Part shown: in pieces, positions 22,884 through 33,441 of the stretch
Layout: every line of letters starts with the position of its first letter
Position numbering within the stretch: position 1 is the first letter of the stretch
DNA from: Escallonia rubra
Lineage: Eukaryota > Streptophyta > Magnoliopsida > Escalloniales > Escalloniaceae
Length of the DNA stretch: 64,000 nucleotides
Assembly: GCA_033065855.1 (NCBI GenBank)
Contig: JAVXUO010003024.1
Span: 1 to 64,000, forward strand
Reading direction: 5' to 3'
Notes under the pieces: model-generated
The model's input: the letters and a program-made list of their open reading frames with translations, nothing else
What the model was told of the DNA's origin: nothing
Databases searched by the model: none
Position numbers and translations under genes: made by a program

Positions 22884-24275
22884 TTAACAGCCGCATATTC
22901 TTGAAATCCAGCCCACCAAAGTCTCGGGTCCACACAAGGCATACCAATTTACCCAGTGTACCCCATTGTAATTTTCCTTGCCCGACAACCAGAAGTTTCT
23001 CAGTATCGAATCAATTTGGCTACATACATTATTTGGGAAGTTGCAAACTTGCATGTGGTAAATAAGGAGGGAATTTAAAACAGATATACAAAGGGTTGCT
23101 CGTCCAGCTTTATTAAAAAATAACCCCTTCCAGGAAGCGCAACGATTTCTAATTCTATCCACCTAGTCCACGAAGAATTCTTTCTTTTTGGTGATGATAT
23201 CCAGATTTCCTCCCAGATACTTGCCAAAATCATGTGCCAAGGAGAAGCCTAGTTCCCGGCGAATTTTTAAATGCATTGCTAGACTAGAGTTCGGGCTCAA
23301 AGATATGGCCGATTTCTTCATATTGATTTGTTGTCCTGATTCTTCACAATATCGTTTTAATATATCCTTGATATAAGATATAGATCGGTCAGTGATCTTG
23401 GTGAATATCATGGCATCATCAGCGAAGAAAATGTGATTAATTTCGGGGCTCCGGTGTCCCGCTTTTATCCCAGGCATTAGCTTTGAATGTTGAGCATTTT
23501 CTAAAGTAGTTGAAAGGGCTTCTGCACAGAGAATAAAAAGATACGGAAAGATCGGATCCCCTTGTTTGAGTCGGCAATTCGGTTGGAATTGAGGGGAGGG
23601 CGATCCGTTCATGAGTATTTCATACGAGACTGTAGAGACACACCTCATGATGAGTTTGGTGAGATGAGCCGGAAACAGCATCTTTTGTAGGACAGTCTCC
23701 AAAAAACGCCAGCTTATTCGGTCATAGGCCCTACTCATGTCCATTTTAATGACGTCGAGTCCCACTTTTGCCTTAGACGTTCACGTCCCTCTGATTTTGT
23801 TCGTCAATTCTTGGGCGACAAGGATATTGTCAACAATGTGACAGTTTGCAACAAAAGCATTTTGGTACGGGGACACAAGATCGTTCAGGACACCTTTTAA
23901 CCTGTTAGCAATGGTTTTAGAAATAATCTTGTAAATGGTGTTGCAAAGGCTAATCGGGCGAAAGTCGCAAGGAGTCCTCGGGTCCTTGCATTTCGGGATC
24001 AACACGATAAAGGCTTGATTCGTTACCCTGAGCATTTGACCATATCGTAAGAAGGACAGGACTGCTGCCATGATTGGTCTTTCCATAAAATCCCAACATT
24101 GCTGGTATACAAAAGCAGGGATTCCGTCTGGTCCCAAAGCTTTGAGAGGTTTCATTTGAAAGAGTGCTTCTCGAATTTCCTTGGCCGTGAACGGTCTCGC
24201 AAGAGAATTCTCTTGTGATTCAGATAATTGTCTGGATATACCCTCCACTAAAGATCCATTTGGCTTGAAACCCAA
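22884..24275 (-). pseudogene. LINE ORF2, reverse transcriptase domain
   Basis: 24275-23781 holds the RT N-terminal motifs FTAKEIREALFQMKPLKALG, PDGIPAFVYQQCW, FIVLIPK and DFRPISLCNTIYKIISKTIA. 23765-23163 continues in another frame with VIKMDMSRAYDRISW (catalytic Asp), RLKQGDPIFPYLFILCAE and FADDAMIF, the catalytic box (FADD, as in many plant L1s). 23162-22884 has the thumb/connection part, WKGLFFNKAGRATLC. The catalytic Asp residues are present, yet the frame breaks make the protein non-functional. Confidence 0.9.
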
Positions 24276-24597
24276 GCTTGTGGTTGGAGGCTCAAAAATC
24301 TTTTTGAAGTAAGAAAGAAAGCATTGAGCGATATGAGTCTGTGACTTATGGGTGACGTCATGCTCATCAGTAATGGCAGAGATACGATTCTGGTTTCGCC
24401 GAATAAGAGGAGAGGTATGAAAAAATTTGTTATTGCTGTCACCAAATTGGAACCACTTCAGTTTGGCTTTCTATGCCCAAAACATTTCTTCACACTCCAT
24501 TAACCAGTCTAACTTTCACCGGGCATGTTGTTCACAGTGTTGGGACTTCAAGAAAGGAAGACGGGATTGGTAATGTATGATATGAGACCTAGTGTCT

Positions 24598-25546
24598 TTA
24601 ATCTGGGTTTCCAAATGACCAAAAGCATTCTTTATTCCAAATGGCCATATCTCTCATCATCAAGGATCCCCAAGTAGCGATTTTGTATAAGGGGGATCCC
24701 TGCACTAGATTTTGCCAGGCATTAAAAATGACCACTTTACTCATAGGATGTTTTAACCACATAGCTTCAAACTTTTTTGGCCGATATCCCACAGAAAGGA
24801 GGGGTTTTGTATCAAGGAGTATTGGGGCATGGTCAGAAGATTGAATGCCTAGATTTGTTAAGGTAGCCATAGGGAACAAAGAAATCCAAGCCGGATTCGC
24901 AAATCCGTGGTCAATACGCTCATAGGTACATGCATGATTTTGTCGGTTATTGGACCAAGTAAAAGTGGGACCAACCCACTTGAGCGCAATTAATTGGTGC
25001 CTTTGAATAAAGTCTACTAACAAATCATGAACAGGGGTGGATAGCGAATGTGGGCCAGACTTGTTAGATGGTAATAAAACTTGATTAAAGTCACTGATAA
25101 GGGGAAGGTTGTAGCTATCTAAATTTGCAGAGATACGATCCCATGTCTCTTTCCTTTTAGCTAATTGAGGGTGCCCATAAATAAAAGCCGAAACCCATGC
25201 CTCTCCACTACTGAGCTGGAACGAAACCAGAATACAATTCTTGTCTCGGTGTAGAACGGAGCCAGTTAGTTCATCTATCCATCCGACACACAGTCCACCT
25301 TTTGTACCCCAGAACTCCACCGGGTTCAACACCCGTATAGGAAGTAAATCTGAGCTTCAAAAAATGCGACCAAACCAAATCCACACTAGATTTGGTTTCT
25401 TGAAGAAAGATACACATCGGCTTGTATTGTCGGGTCATCTTCAGAGCTTCACGAACTGAAAGGGCATGACCAAGCCCTTTGCAGTTCCAGCTAAGTTGTA
25501 TCATTGACGGTGAAAGGGTTGATTTGGAACAACACCCGAAAACCAT
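24598..25546 (-). pseudogene. LINE ORF2, endonuclease domain
   Basis: Apurinic-endonuclease-like (EEP) domain that nicks target DNA in LINE retrotransposition. It begins MIQLSWNCKGLGHALSVREA, then IFLQETKSS (the metal-binding Glu). A frame change near 25270-25330 leads into the 244-residue frame with GGLCVGWID, ISDFNQVL (the family has GDFN, so Gly is replaced), FTWSNNRQNH, YERIDHGFANPAW and SSDHAPILL (catalytic SDH). The domain order and motifs are complete, but the frame is broken once and the GDFN Gly is lost. Confidence 0.85.
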
Positions 25547-25599
25547 CTTGGAGACATCTCAGAACGAGGCCAGAAGGGATTATCACGCATAGATCTGTT

Positions 25600-25660
25600 T
25601 CTTTTCCTTCCTCGGCAGACTTTATTCTAGCTTTCTTTCTTCCTTCCTTCCTTCCTTTTT
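25600..25660. repeat. TTCC/CTTT-rich low-complexity tract
   Basis: Repeated TTCCTTCCTTCC just beyond the LINE endonuclease start. It may be the pre-insertion flank or a LINE 5' remnant. Confidence 0.6.
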
Positions 25661-25789
25661 CCTCTAAAGTTTTTTACCAAGAAAGTTTACTCCTACCCGG
25701 CGGCAACATTTTGTAAACGCCACGAGAAACAAAACATCAATTTCAAGATAGAAAAAGTACAGATGCTAAGAAAAAAGAAGGGTTAAATA

Positions 25790-26950
25790 GGTAATGACCC
25801 CTTCTACTTTACACGACGTGCGATTTGCCCCCCTTCACTTCAAAATTAAACACTAAATCCCCCCACACTTACAGAAATTGGGCACAATTAATGCAGCGTA
25901 ACATATCTATGTGAAATTTATGTTCTATCCTTCCTATTTAAATCGTTAATTTGCGAGAACTCTTGGTCCAAACCCTCTCAATCTCTTTGGCTTCCCCTCG
26001 AATTCTCTGCCTTTTTCCTTGAATTCTCTGCCTTCCCCTTCCATCTTCTTCCTCTCTGCGTAAATCCTTTCATCTTCTTCCTCTGAAACTCTCTGCGTAA
26101 CCGTTCATCTTCTTCCATATGTAGATGTAATCCTCTTAACCTTTACCCAAAATCTCAGGGAGACCATTCTCCTTAGTTTAGAACCCACCACATATACAGA
26201 TCTGCTCATATCTGAGCACCACTATATAGATCTGCTCAGATCAAGACCACCATAATGTACAACCAACAAAAACACGACAGTGACCCTCACGGCAACACCC
26301 GTCAGCAATTCAAGTCGGGATCACCCGTCAGGGCTTCAGCGCTAGCAAAACAGTCGTCAACACCCCCGCAGCAGCCACTCTGCCCATCACAACGACCCAC
26401 CACCGCCGGCCAATACGTCCCCACAAACCACCCTTCTCGCCAACCCAAGACCACCCACAAACACCAACCGCAATCCAATATATCCAAGGGTCGCCGACTG
26501 TAACACCCTCCAGCGAGACCCACTTCTCCGCCACCTAGATCACCACCGCAGCAACCAATACCCACAACCGAAGACCACCGGTCGCCACCAAGCCCAAAAC
26601 CCATGGCCACCGCCCCCAACAGAATTGCGACCACCAACACCGACCGACGGCCACCAACAATCGACAGCCACTAATTCAGCCCACCAATGGCCACCAACGT
26701 CGACGTTCAGCCCACCAACGTCGACACCCACCAATAATCGACGACCGTTTCTTCCTTCTTGTTGTTTTCGGTTGGAAAAAGAAAAATAAAAGACCCTTTG
26801 GCCAAGGGTATTCAAGTGGGAATGAAGAAGAGATAAAAGAATGGGCAAAATTGTGCTGACCACGCGCTGTTTAGTTTAACAGTTTTCGTCTAAAGTGCCC
26901 AATTTCCATAAGTGTGGGGCACACCGTGTATAGTATAGGGGGTCATTAGA
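25790..26950. mobile_element. Non-autonomous long-TIR element (Mutator-like?)
   Basis: The left end GTAATGACCCCTTCTACTTTACACG (25791-25815) and the reverse complement of the right end (CTAATGACCCCCTATACTATACACG, to about 26948) form a terminal inverted repeat. A second paired block is GAAATTGGGCAC, at about 25876 and in reverse complement at about 26900. Between them lies C/A-rich DNA (26240-26700) with repeated CCACC/CACCAAC phrases on the plus strand; the frames there (26255-26503 +, 26302-26863 -) are composition-driven and show no motif. No target duplication was seen. A captured host fragment (Pack-MULE) is possible but not shown. Confidence 0.6.
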
Positions 26951-27405
26951 AACTTCTGGTTGTTACATCGGTTGTAGTAAAACACCACCAACTATCTTTA
27001 GCGGCAAATAATTGTCACTGTATGGAGGGATTGCAGTCTCTTGCTACACCCCGGGTGGAAGCAAAATTCTCCGGATATATAACTATAAAGGCAAAAAGTC
27101 ACTTCAATGACAAATATCGCTTACAAAGAAACCTTGATATACTAAATATGGATGAATATACTCGTAATGTGACAAGATCTCAGGTGGTTCAAACGTAAAT
27201 TTAATGGTACTCTCTGCATGTAGTCAAACTCTTTGAACAAATCAACGACCTCAACTAGACTCATTCATGTCAATTAAAATTCAGACGAATTTACAAAAAA
27301 CAGTTCATGTCAACTAAACTTCAGACGGATTTACACGGAAGGTCTAAGCAAGGGAAGAACCATATGCCATACCACTATGTCAACGATGATCTCTTCTATA
27401 ACAAG
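26951..27405. other. Intergenic DNA, nothing recognised
   Basis: Contains a small local duplication: GTTCATGTCAACTAAACTTCAGACG (about 27302) echoes GTCAATTAAAATTCAGACG (about 27270). No gene. Confidence 0.5.
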
Positions 27406-27419
27406 AAAGGCTGTTGACA

Positions 27420-28605
27420 TACTGTGGCATTAAAAGTGTAAATCTTCTTCTCTCTCAACAAAACAAAACAAAAAAGCGAAGCACCGACTTGGTGTCTCCG
27501 TCGCCACCGCCGGTTTCCTCCGACGCCTGGTGGCATGATAGAGTAGGTTTCTGATGTTGTGTGGTTCTTTTCTTCTTCTTTGGTGTGTTGTTTCCATCTC
27601 TACAACTGTGGTGGCTGCTCTTGCACACCTTGTTCGATCTCCGCCGTCGATTGCTCTTTGCACTTGCTTCAGTCGGAAGTTGTCTTGTGGGTTTGGTCGT
27701 GTATATGGGTAAGGGTTACGATTTGGATTACTACGGCTGGTTGGGTAGCAAGGTGGAAGCTGCTGAGTGGGGATAGTGCGTGGTTGGGTTTGCCCGTTTG
27801 GATTTGGGAGTGGTGGCCGGAGAATGAATTTTGTAGGTTTTAGGTGTGGACGCCGGAGACGGGAATATGTGGGTTTAGGATATGGTGGCCGGAGAAAGGA
27901 ATATGTGGAATTTGGGATTGTTGGCCGGAGAAGGGAGTCTGTGAATAGGTTTTTTTATCCTTCTAGGGTTTGTATCCCCCTCCCCCCCTAGTTGGTTCCC
28001 CCTCCCCCTGTTCACAGAAAGGTTGGTGGGCTTGTTGCCGATGGTGGTTGTTGAGGGGCTTCGGCATGTTACGATGCTCCAACGGTGGGTGTTGTGATGG
28101 TGGTGGCTGTTGAGGTGGGGGGGTTGGCTCTGGTCGTGTTAGGGGGATTTGGCAGTTGGGTCTTTGGGATTTGGTGGTCGTTGCGGTGGCGGGTTGTGGA
28201 CTGACAGAGCGGAGCGACCATTTTCCGATCGGTTCCCAGTGCCGGAGGTGCTTGGTGGATGGAGACGATGGACAGGTGTCAGCCTCGGGCGCTGCATGCG
28301 CTGCAAGTGACGCGTCGCCAGGCGCGTGGGTGTCGCGGCACGTGGCTGGTCTTCAAATGGGTAGCTGGCTACAGTTAACTTTTCTTTTCGTTTTCTGTGT
28401 AGGTATCTGTTTACCTTTTCATTGTGTCATTTTCTTTGTGTGGTTCCAGTAGTTTTTAGTAGTTATCTGGTTCTAGATTTTACTTATTTTTACTGTCAAG
28501 AAAATTAACCATCGCTTTTAGTTATACTACTTTTCTTATCGGACGGGATGTCATCCGAGTGCCATCTACATTATTAATAGTAGGGTTCTTACTCCTTTAA
28601 AAAAA
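27420..28605 (+). mobile_element. Non-autonomous poly(A) retroposon, copy 2
   Basis: Flanked by a perfect 14-bp duplication AAAGGCTGTTGACA (27406-27419 and 28606-28619), with an A-run immediately before the right copy. These are the marks of LINE-type target-primed insertion. The 1.19-kb body is G/T-rich and has no RT. It contains three to four imperfect repeats of about 38 bp around GTGGCCGGAGAA (27810-27940). Blocks near 27493-27517 and 28537-28556 are shared in order with the retroposon at 18167-18830. The frames 27559-27991 and 28156-28452 show no family and are not supported as genes. The perfect duplication argues for a fairly recent insertion. Confidence 0.82.
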
Positions 28606-28619
28606 AAAGGCTGTTGACA

Positions 28620-29029
28620 AAAGATCCACCACAAGCTCATAACTAAACTTATATTGGTTCACCATGGGAAACAACTAGCTTGTTTGCCCTCCCTCGTGAA
28701 AAAGCTTTCTAATAGGTAACTTTGAATCCAATTCTAGCAAATGGCAAACCTACCTACTAGGTAACATACCACACTAGGCTTGAAAATATCACCTTATACA
28801 TGTGGCAGATCATTTATATAGGCCTCTCATAGGCATGCGCATCCACACACAAAGAGGTTCATAGCTGGAGATTATCGAATAAGAAAAGGGATAACTGCAG
28901 CTACTTCAAACGCAAAATGCGAGCCACAACAGGTCCTTAATCAGTCAAAAAAAAAAAATATCACAGTTTATGTATGTATAAGATCACAGAGCAACCAGGA
29001 TACCACACCAATATATGCAAAATGCGAGC
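28620..29029. other. Intergenic DNA with start of a tandem duplication
   Basis: 28912-29015 (GCAAAATGCGAGCCACAACA...) is repeated from 29016. The second copy is split: it runs to about 29060 and resumes at about 29355-29408 after an AT-rich/MITE insert. No gene. Confidence 0.7.
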
Positions 29030-29069
29030 CACAGCAGGTCCTTAATCAGTCAACAAAAAAAAATTATAT

Positions 29070-29101
<32 letters not shown>

Positions 29102-29140
29102 ATATAATTTTTTTTGTTGACTGATTAAGGACCTGCTGTG
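29030..29140. repeat. Long palindrome with AT-repeat centre
   Basis: CACAGCAGGTCCTTAATCAG (29030-29049) with the following CAACAAAAAAAAATTATATT is mirrored as reverse complement ending at 29140. The arms are about 45 bp and almost perfect; the loop is (AT)n. The DNA can form a hairpin or cruciform. It looks like an inverted duplication seeded by the AT repeat. Confidence 0.9.
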
Positions 29141-29175
29141 TATGTATATATATTATGTATGTATATATATATATA

Positions 29176-29309
29176 GGGTCGTGATCCATTGTTAGCGCTA
29201 GCACGTTACTAGCGCTGTTTTGCCGTCCGCTATATAATGTAGCGGACGATAATTCACCGTCCGCTACATTATATAGCGGACGGTGCTAGCGCTAGCAATG
29301 GATCAGCTC

Positions 29310-29311
<2 letters not shown>
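29176..29311. mobile_element. 136-bp fold-back MITE in a TA repeat
   Basis: Starts GGGTCGTGATCCATTG and ends as the reverse complement of GGGAGCTGATCCATTG; the inverted repeat continues through TAGCGCTAGCAC. The middle has the stem CCGTCCGCTATATAATG and its inverse ACATTATATAGCGGACGG, so the element folds almost completely. It lies within (TA)n, so a TA duplication cannot be told from the repeat. Confidence 0.8.

Positions 29312-29357
<46 letters not shown>
29312..29357. repeat. (TA)n microsatellite
   Basis: Alternating AT directly after the MITE, before the resumed copy of the split tandem duplication. Confidence 0.9.
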
Positions 29358-29359
<2 letters not shown>

Positions 29360-29612
29360 CAGTTTATGTATGTATAAGATCACAACCAGGATGCCACAAC
29401 AATATTCACAAGGTATATTAGAAATTAGTAATCCACCAAAAGATACATCAAGATTGTCAACCCTACGAATCACCTTATAGCATCTTGCAGGGGTGTGGGT
29501 TATAACAAGAGGCTTTCACAAGATATTATGATGAAATAAAGTTGCGCGAAATCTGCAAAATACATAATCAGGAAAATTGTCAATTAAAAGCTGACAATGG
29601 AACCTGTCAACT

Positions 29613-31690
29613 TCACCTCCGAGCATACGAGGCATCATATCCTCCTCCCCAGGAAGAATTGCCACCAGCACTAGGGGCAGCTGCACTTCCAACCCCGCCA
29701 GGGGCAGCTGCAGCATTGCCACTTCCATATGGAATCATGGCCTCTCCTGTAGCTCCAACACCCATCTGACCATGAGGTCTTCCATAACTGTCACCATAGC
29801 CACCAGTAGCATGCATAGGCGGCGGTGGATACATCGGGCCACCATAAGGATTTGGTGCTACACGTACAGCACACTAATGTCAATACAAGGGGAAAGATAA
29901 TATTTCCAATGAATCTTAACAAGAAAGTAGGAGAGATTACCACGGGCCCTTTTCTCAGCATTTAACACCTCGGCACGCAATTTTTCCATTTCTCTTGCCA
30001 TACTAACCAAGTCCTTCTCCATAACTTGCATTTGTCCCACTTTTTCTATGTTCAAACCTTTTTCATACTCAAAGGTAGTGCTTCACGCCCAAAACAGCAA
30101 CCAAGAAAAACAACCAAGAAAAGAAACAATTCAGCACCAGTCATACGGAGACACTTCTTGCTTATAAGGACCATACTTTACACACGTCAAGTTGTTAGGA
30201 TAATTCCATTCAGTGAACAACTTACCCCATACTTACATATGTCCAGTTGTTGAGGGAAATTCCATTCAGGCAACAACAAAACCAATCTAGGTCCGTACTG
30301 CAATACTGATAAATCAACAAGTAACGCAATAGCTTGTTTTCTCTAACACAACTGGTGATGCCTGAAGGTATTTTGTACTTTTATTTTCTTTCCTACAAAC
30401 TAGAGAAGATATGGATCACAAATTGGTAACTCTTAAAACTACAGAACCTTGCATCAAACTTCAGACTCGTTTACCGTCTCACCCCAGAACCTACTAGATT
30501 GGAGCACATAATAAAATGCTGATAAATCAACATATACTGCAATAGCTTGATTTCTTTAACATAAAATGTTGATGCCTGAACGTGTTTAGTATTTTTATTT
30601 TCTTTATTATGCACTATTATTGTTATGTACTACATATCAATTATAATTAACCTAAAACCTCTCAAAGAACCTTGCACCAAACTTCGGACTTGCTCCCGCT
30701 CTCAAAACATAATCTACTATAGTCGTGACACTCCCCGCCCCGGACCTCGCACCTGCTCTAGCTCCCACCAAAACTACTTGCAACTAAAACCTGTCTCTCC
30801 ACAAAAGTGGGGGTAGGGCTGCGTACATCAACCCTCCCAAAAATTTGGCAATAGCTGGAGCCTCCTGCACGCAGCTGCCATTATTCTTATGGGCAGATAT
30901 GAGAGTGGTGGAAGGAACTTGGACAATAATCTTGAATAGACAGTTTTTTAACGTAAAACTTAAGTACTTTGAAGTACGACTTTGATACTAAAAGAGCCTT
31001 CATAACCGGCCTTAGTTATAGTACTACATTGGATACTTGATAGTAATAGGTGCACCAAGGTGGGGTCCCACACTTCTGGACATATATTATCGAATAAAAA
31101 ACCAAAGCGAGGGAATCATCAAACAAAAAATCAAGAGAATTAGATAAGAAAAATATGAAGAGCATCACCCACCGTAACCTGTGGTGTTCTAGTCTCAAGC
31201 TATCAAGTTGAGCATGCATTTCTGGTAGCTTTTTGACATCAGCATGGGCTTTGTCCAATTCTAGCGTTGCACGTTGAATTTCCGCAGTCAGCTCTTGTCT
31301 AGCTGTCAACAAACTCTGTGCTTCTATGTGGGCTTGTTGAAGCTCCTTCTTGATACTTTCACCAGCTCTGATATCCACTTCCATCTTTGCAATCTTGTCC
31401 AACAACATTCTAATCTGAATATCAGTTTCTGTTTGAATGCTTCTTAAATGTGCTCGATGTCTTTGTATGTCCTGCTGAGCAGCAGCTAGATCCTGTCTCA
31501 AGGCTACCTGTGTAGCTGCTAATCTGCGATTTTCCCCATCAAGCCTTTCTATTTCTGCTGCCTGAACAGCCAATTTGTTCTCTAGCTCAGGAGGAAATGT
31601 TTCACGAGGGCGTTGACCAGCAGGAAATGGACCATGACGCATCATGCCTGGAGCTCCATAACCCGCTGGTATATGTCCTCTTGCAGCCAT
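29613..31690 (-). CDS. FLX-like: FLX-like coiled-coil protein (three coding exons)
   Basis: Exons on the minus strand: 31690-31173, 30080-29941 and 29857-29613. The junctions (CG|GTGGGT ... GAAG|CACT; GTG|GTAATC ... GTAG|CACC) keep frame and give 300 residues. The family comprises FLX and FLX-like proteins; Arabidopsis FLX and FLL4 work with the FRIGIDA complex to raise FLC expression and delay flowering, while other members are less understood. Evidence: an N-terminus MAARGHIPAGYG, a PPELENKLAVQAAEIERL start to a long coiled coil (about 35-215) with RLAATQVALRQDL, and a second-exon TTFEYEKGLNIEKV and MEKDLVSMAREMEKLRAEVL, all typical of the family. The C-terminal 80 residues are Gly/Ala/Pro-rich and end YDASYARR. 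The gene looks intact. I cannot say which paralog it is. Confidence 0.88.
30081..31172 (-). other. Intron 1 of the FLX-like gene, with internal tandem duplication
   Basis: 1.09 kb. A segment starting CTGATAAATCAACA at about 30306 recurs at about 30519, offset about 213 bp, and both copies run on through the ACCTTGCA.CAAACTTC phrase. A smaller duplication, GTTGTT(A)GG.TAATTCCATTCAG, occurs at 30192-30215 and 30246-30270. A C-rich phrase (CTCGCACCTGCTCTAGCTCC, near 30745) has a relative near 32410-32490 upstream of the gene. Confidence 0.75.
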
Positions 31691-32519
31691 CTAACCTAGA
31701 CAAGTAACTCGAGAACCTAAAATCCCAGGTGCCAATCTGCGGCTACCTGCTATTCCATCATGGAAAAGATTAAAAAATAAAATAATTACAAAGACCAGAA
31801 TTGAAGTTCAGAAACCATTTAGCAACTGAAACTTCCCTGAAGGAATGTGGACCCAAAAAGAAAGGAGAGTGAAGGATTTTCGTTGCCAATTACTTCAACT
31901 AACGCTGAACCCAAACCCCCCCCCCCCCCCACCCCACCCACACATCCCCACAACAAAAACTCCACCACCCAACCCTCTTTCCCCTAAAGATAAAAATGAA
32001 GCAAGAACTGCAGTCAATGAATCTAGGGCATGAAGATTCACTATACCATTCCTATAAAAGCTCATCGACAACGTATAGCAATATCTGTGGTTAGCATGCC
32101 TAATATATACCATTAGCTGAACGCACATGCAAACACCTAAAGTTGGCTGGGTAAGAGCCAATATCTTGCTTCTCTACTTTCTTGGAAAAAAATTGTGCCA
32201 AGGTGAAAACTGATAGATCTAAAGCACGCCCGTTGACATATGACAACACTTCAGTTTATAGCTTCAAACAAACATCAACAGACTTGTGCCCTAACAGATG
32301 GGTAATCATTTTGAATATGTGCAAACTTGAAAGGATTTGACCATTTGACCCAATGTACCTTAGCTGCAGGATCCTTCCAACATAGTGACGCTCCTTCCCT
32401 GGAACCTCGCTCCCAAACCTCACACCCGCTTCTGCTCCCACCCCAAAACCACTAAACTACTGATGCTCCCCACTCCAGCTCCCACCAAAGGTCCATGCAA
32501 CTAAGCAATGTACCAGAGC
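31691..32519. other. Upstream region of the FLX-like gene
   Basis: Just upstream of the ATG are possible 3' splice sites on the minus strand (TTTTAG|GTTCTC and GTCTAG|GTTAG), which would fit an intron in the 5' UTR. There is a C-run at about 31916-31930. No other gene was recognised; ORFs 31845-32033 and 31895-32161 are shadows of the C-run. Confidence 0.45.
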
Positions 32520-33405
32520 AATTGAGGTCAAGGAGCAAATTTGAGCTTCTAACTTTGGTTTAAAAAATGACCGTTTAGGCCAAGTATTATATGATTATTA
32601 TTGAGACCACCGATAAGCTCAATATTGAAAGTTAGAGAATGTACAAGCGGATGTCTCAGTGTTTTATATACAGCAGAACCGTAGACTTTGATCAAAATTT
32701 CCTTCTCAAACACTTTCCAGCAAAAAACAAGAAGCAGCGTGCCAATAGTTATCAATACTGGTCATTAGCGGCCACAACAGATGTTATCAATACAGTCTTG
32801 GCCGCCATACTGGCCTAGAATGTAATGGCAGAAATCGGTGTTTCTGGGAGAAAATTAAATACGTAAAAAACAGTCTCGGAGAAGGAAAGCAATAAGAGAA
32901 GAAGAAGAAAAACAGTTATCCATCATTATAATCTGTAATATTGAAGTCAACTGCATAGACCATTTAAAGAGTATGATCGAGAGAGCTAACTGGAATAGAC
33001 TTGTAACGCCCAAGTTAGGGTGTGTTGCAGGTCATCTGATCACGAGATGAGAGACACTAAACAAAGATGGCATTTGGAAAGGAGCAAAATTGAGCTCCTC
33101 CTTGGGTTAAAAACAATGGACTATTTGGGCAAGAATTCCACAATTGTTTTGGTGACCACCCATAAGCTCAAGATTAAAAGATAGAGGATGTATAGGCCAA
33201 TGTCTAATGTCTAAATAATTAGCTGCAGCCTAGACTTCGATCAAAATTTACTTCTCAAGCACTGTCCAGTTAAAAACCAAGCTACCAAGAAGCATTGTGC
33301 CATAGTTATCAATACCGGTCAGTACAGGCCAAAACATACTTAACTACTACAGTCTTGGCCCCTGCACCGGCCTGTAATGGTAGTACTGGCAGAAACCAGT
33401 GTTAC
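32520..33405. repeat. Diverged tandem duplication (about 330-bp unit)
   Basis: 32500-32855 and 33079-33405 align along their length: GGAGCAAA.TTGAGCT, CATAAGCTCAA-type, TTGATCAAAATTT, ACTGTCCAG-type, ATAGTTATCAATAC.GGTCA, and CAGTCTTGGCC. The two copies differ at many positions. The DNA between them (32930-33070) is itself related to 35030-35180 (AGAGAGCTAACTG.AATAGACTTGTAACGCC and CACGAGATGAGAGACACT in both). Confidence 0.8.
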
Positions 33406-33441
33406 TCAGAAAATCCTATATATGGTGGTAAATAGTCGTGG

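Larger units (their letters stand above)
21145..25560 (-). mobile_element. L1-type LINE, degenerate, 5'-truncated
   Basis: The T run at 21145-21159 is the poly(A) tail of a minus-strand LINE. Read from right to left it carries endonuclease (about 25507-24598), reverse transcriptase (about 24275-22884), zf-RVT (about 22583-21850) and an RNase-H-like C-terminus (21724-21371). No ORF1/gag-like zinc-knuckle protein lies upstream, so the copy is 5'-truncated or its start has decayed. ORF2 is spread over several frames with at least four shifts or stops, so it is dead. I could not find a matching target duplication on the right. Confidence 0.9.

Noticed and set aside
26255-26863. Pro/Thr/Gln-rich (+) and Gly/Trp-rich (-) ORFs
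   Set aside because: Composition-driven frames in C/A-rich cargo of a TIR element; no motif or splice structure.
27559-28452. Cys/Trp-rich ORFs
   Set aside because: They fall in a non-autonomous retroposon body with tandem GTGGCCGGAGAA repeats; no family resemblance.
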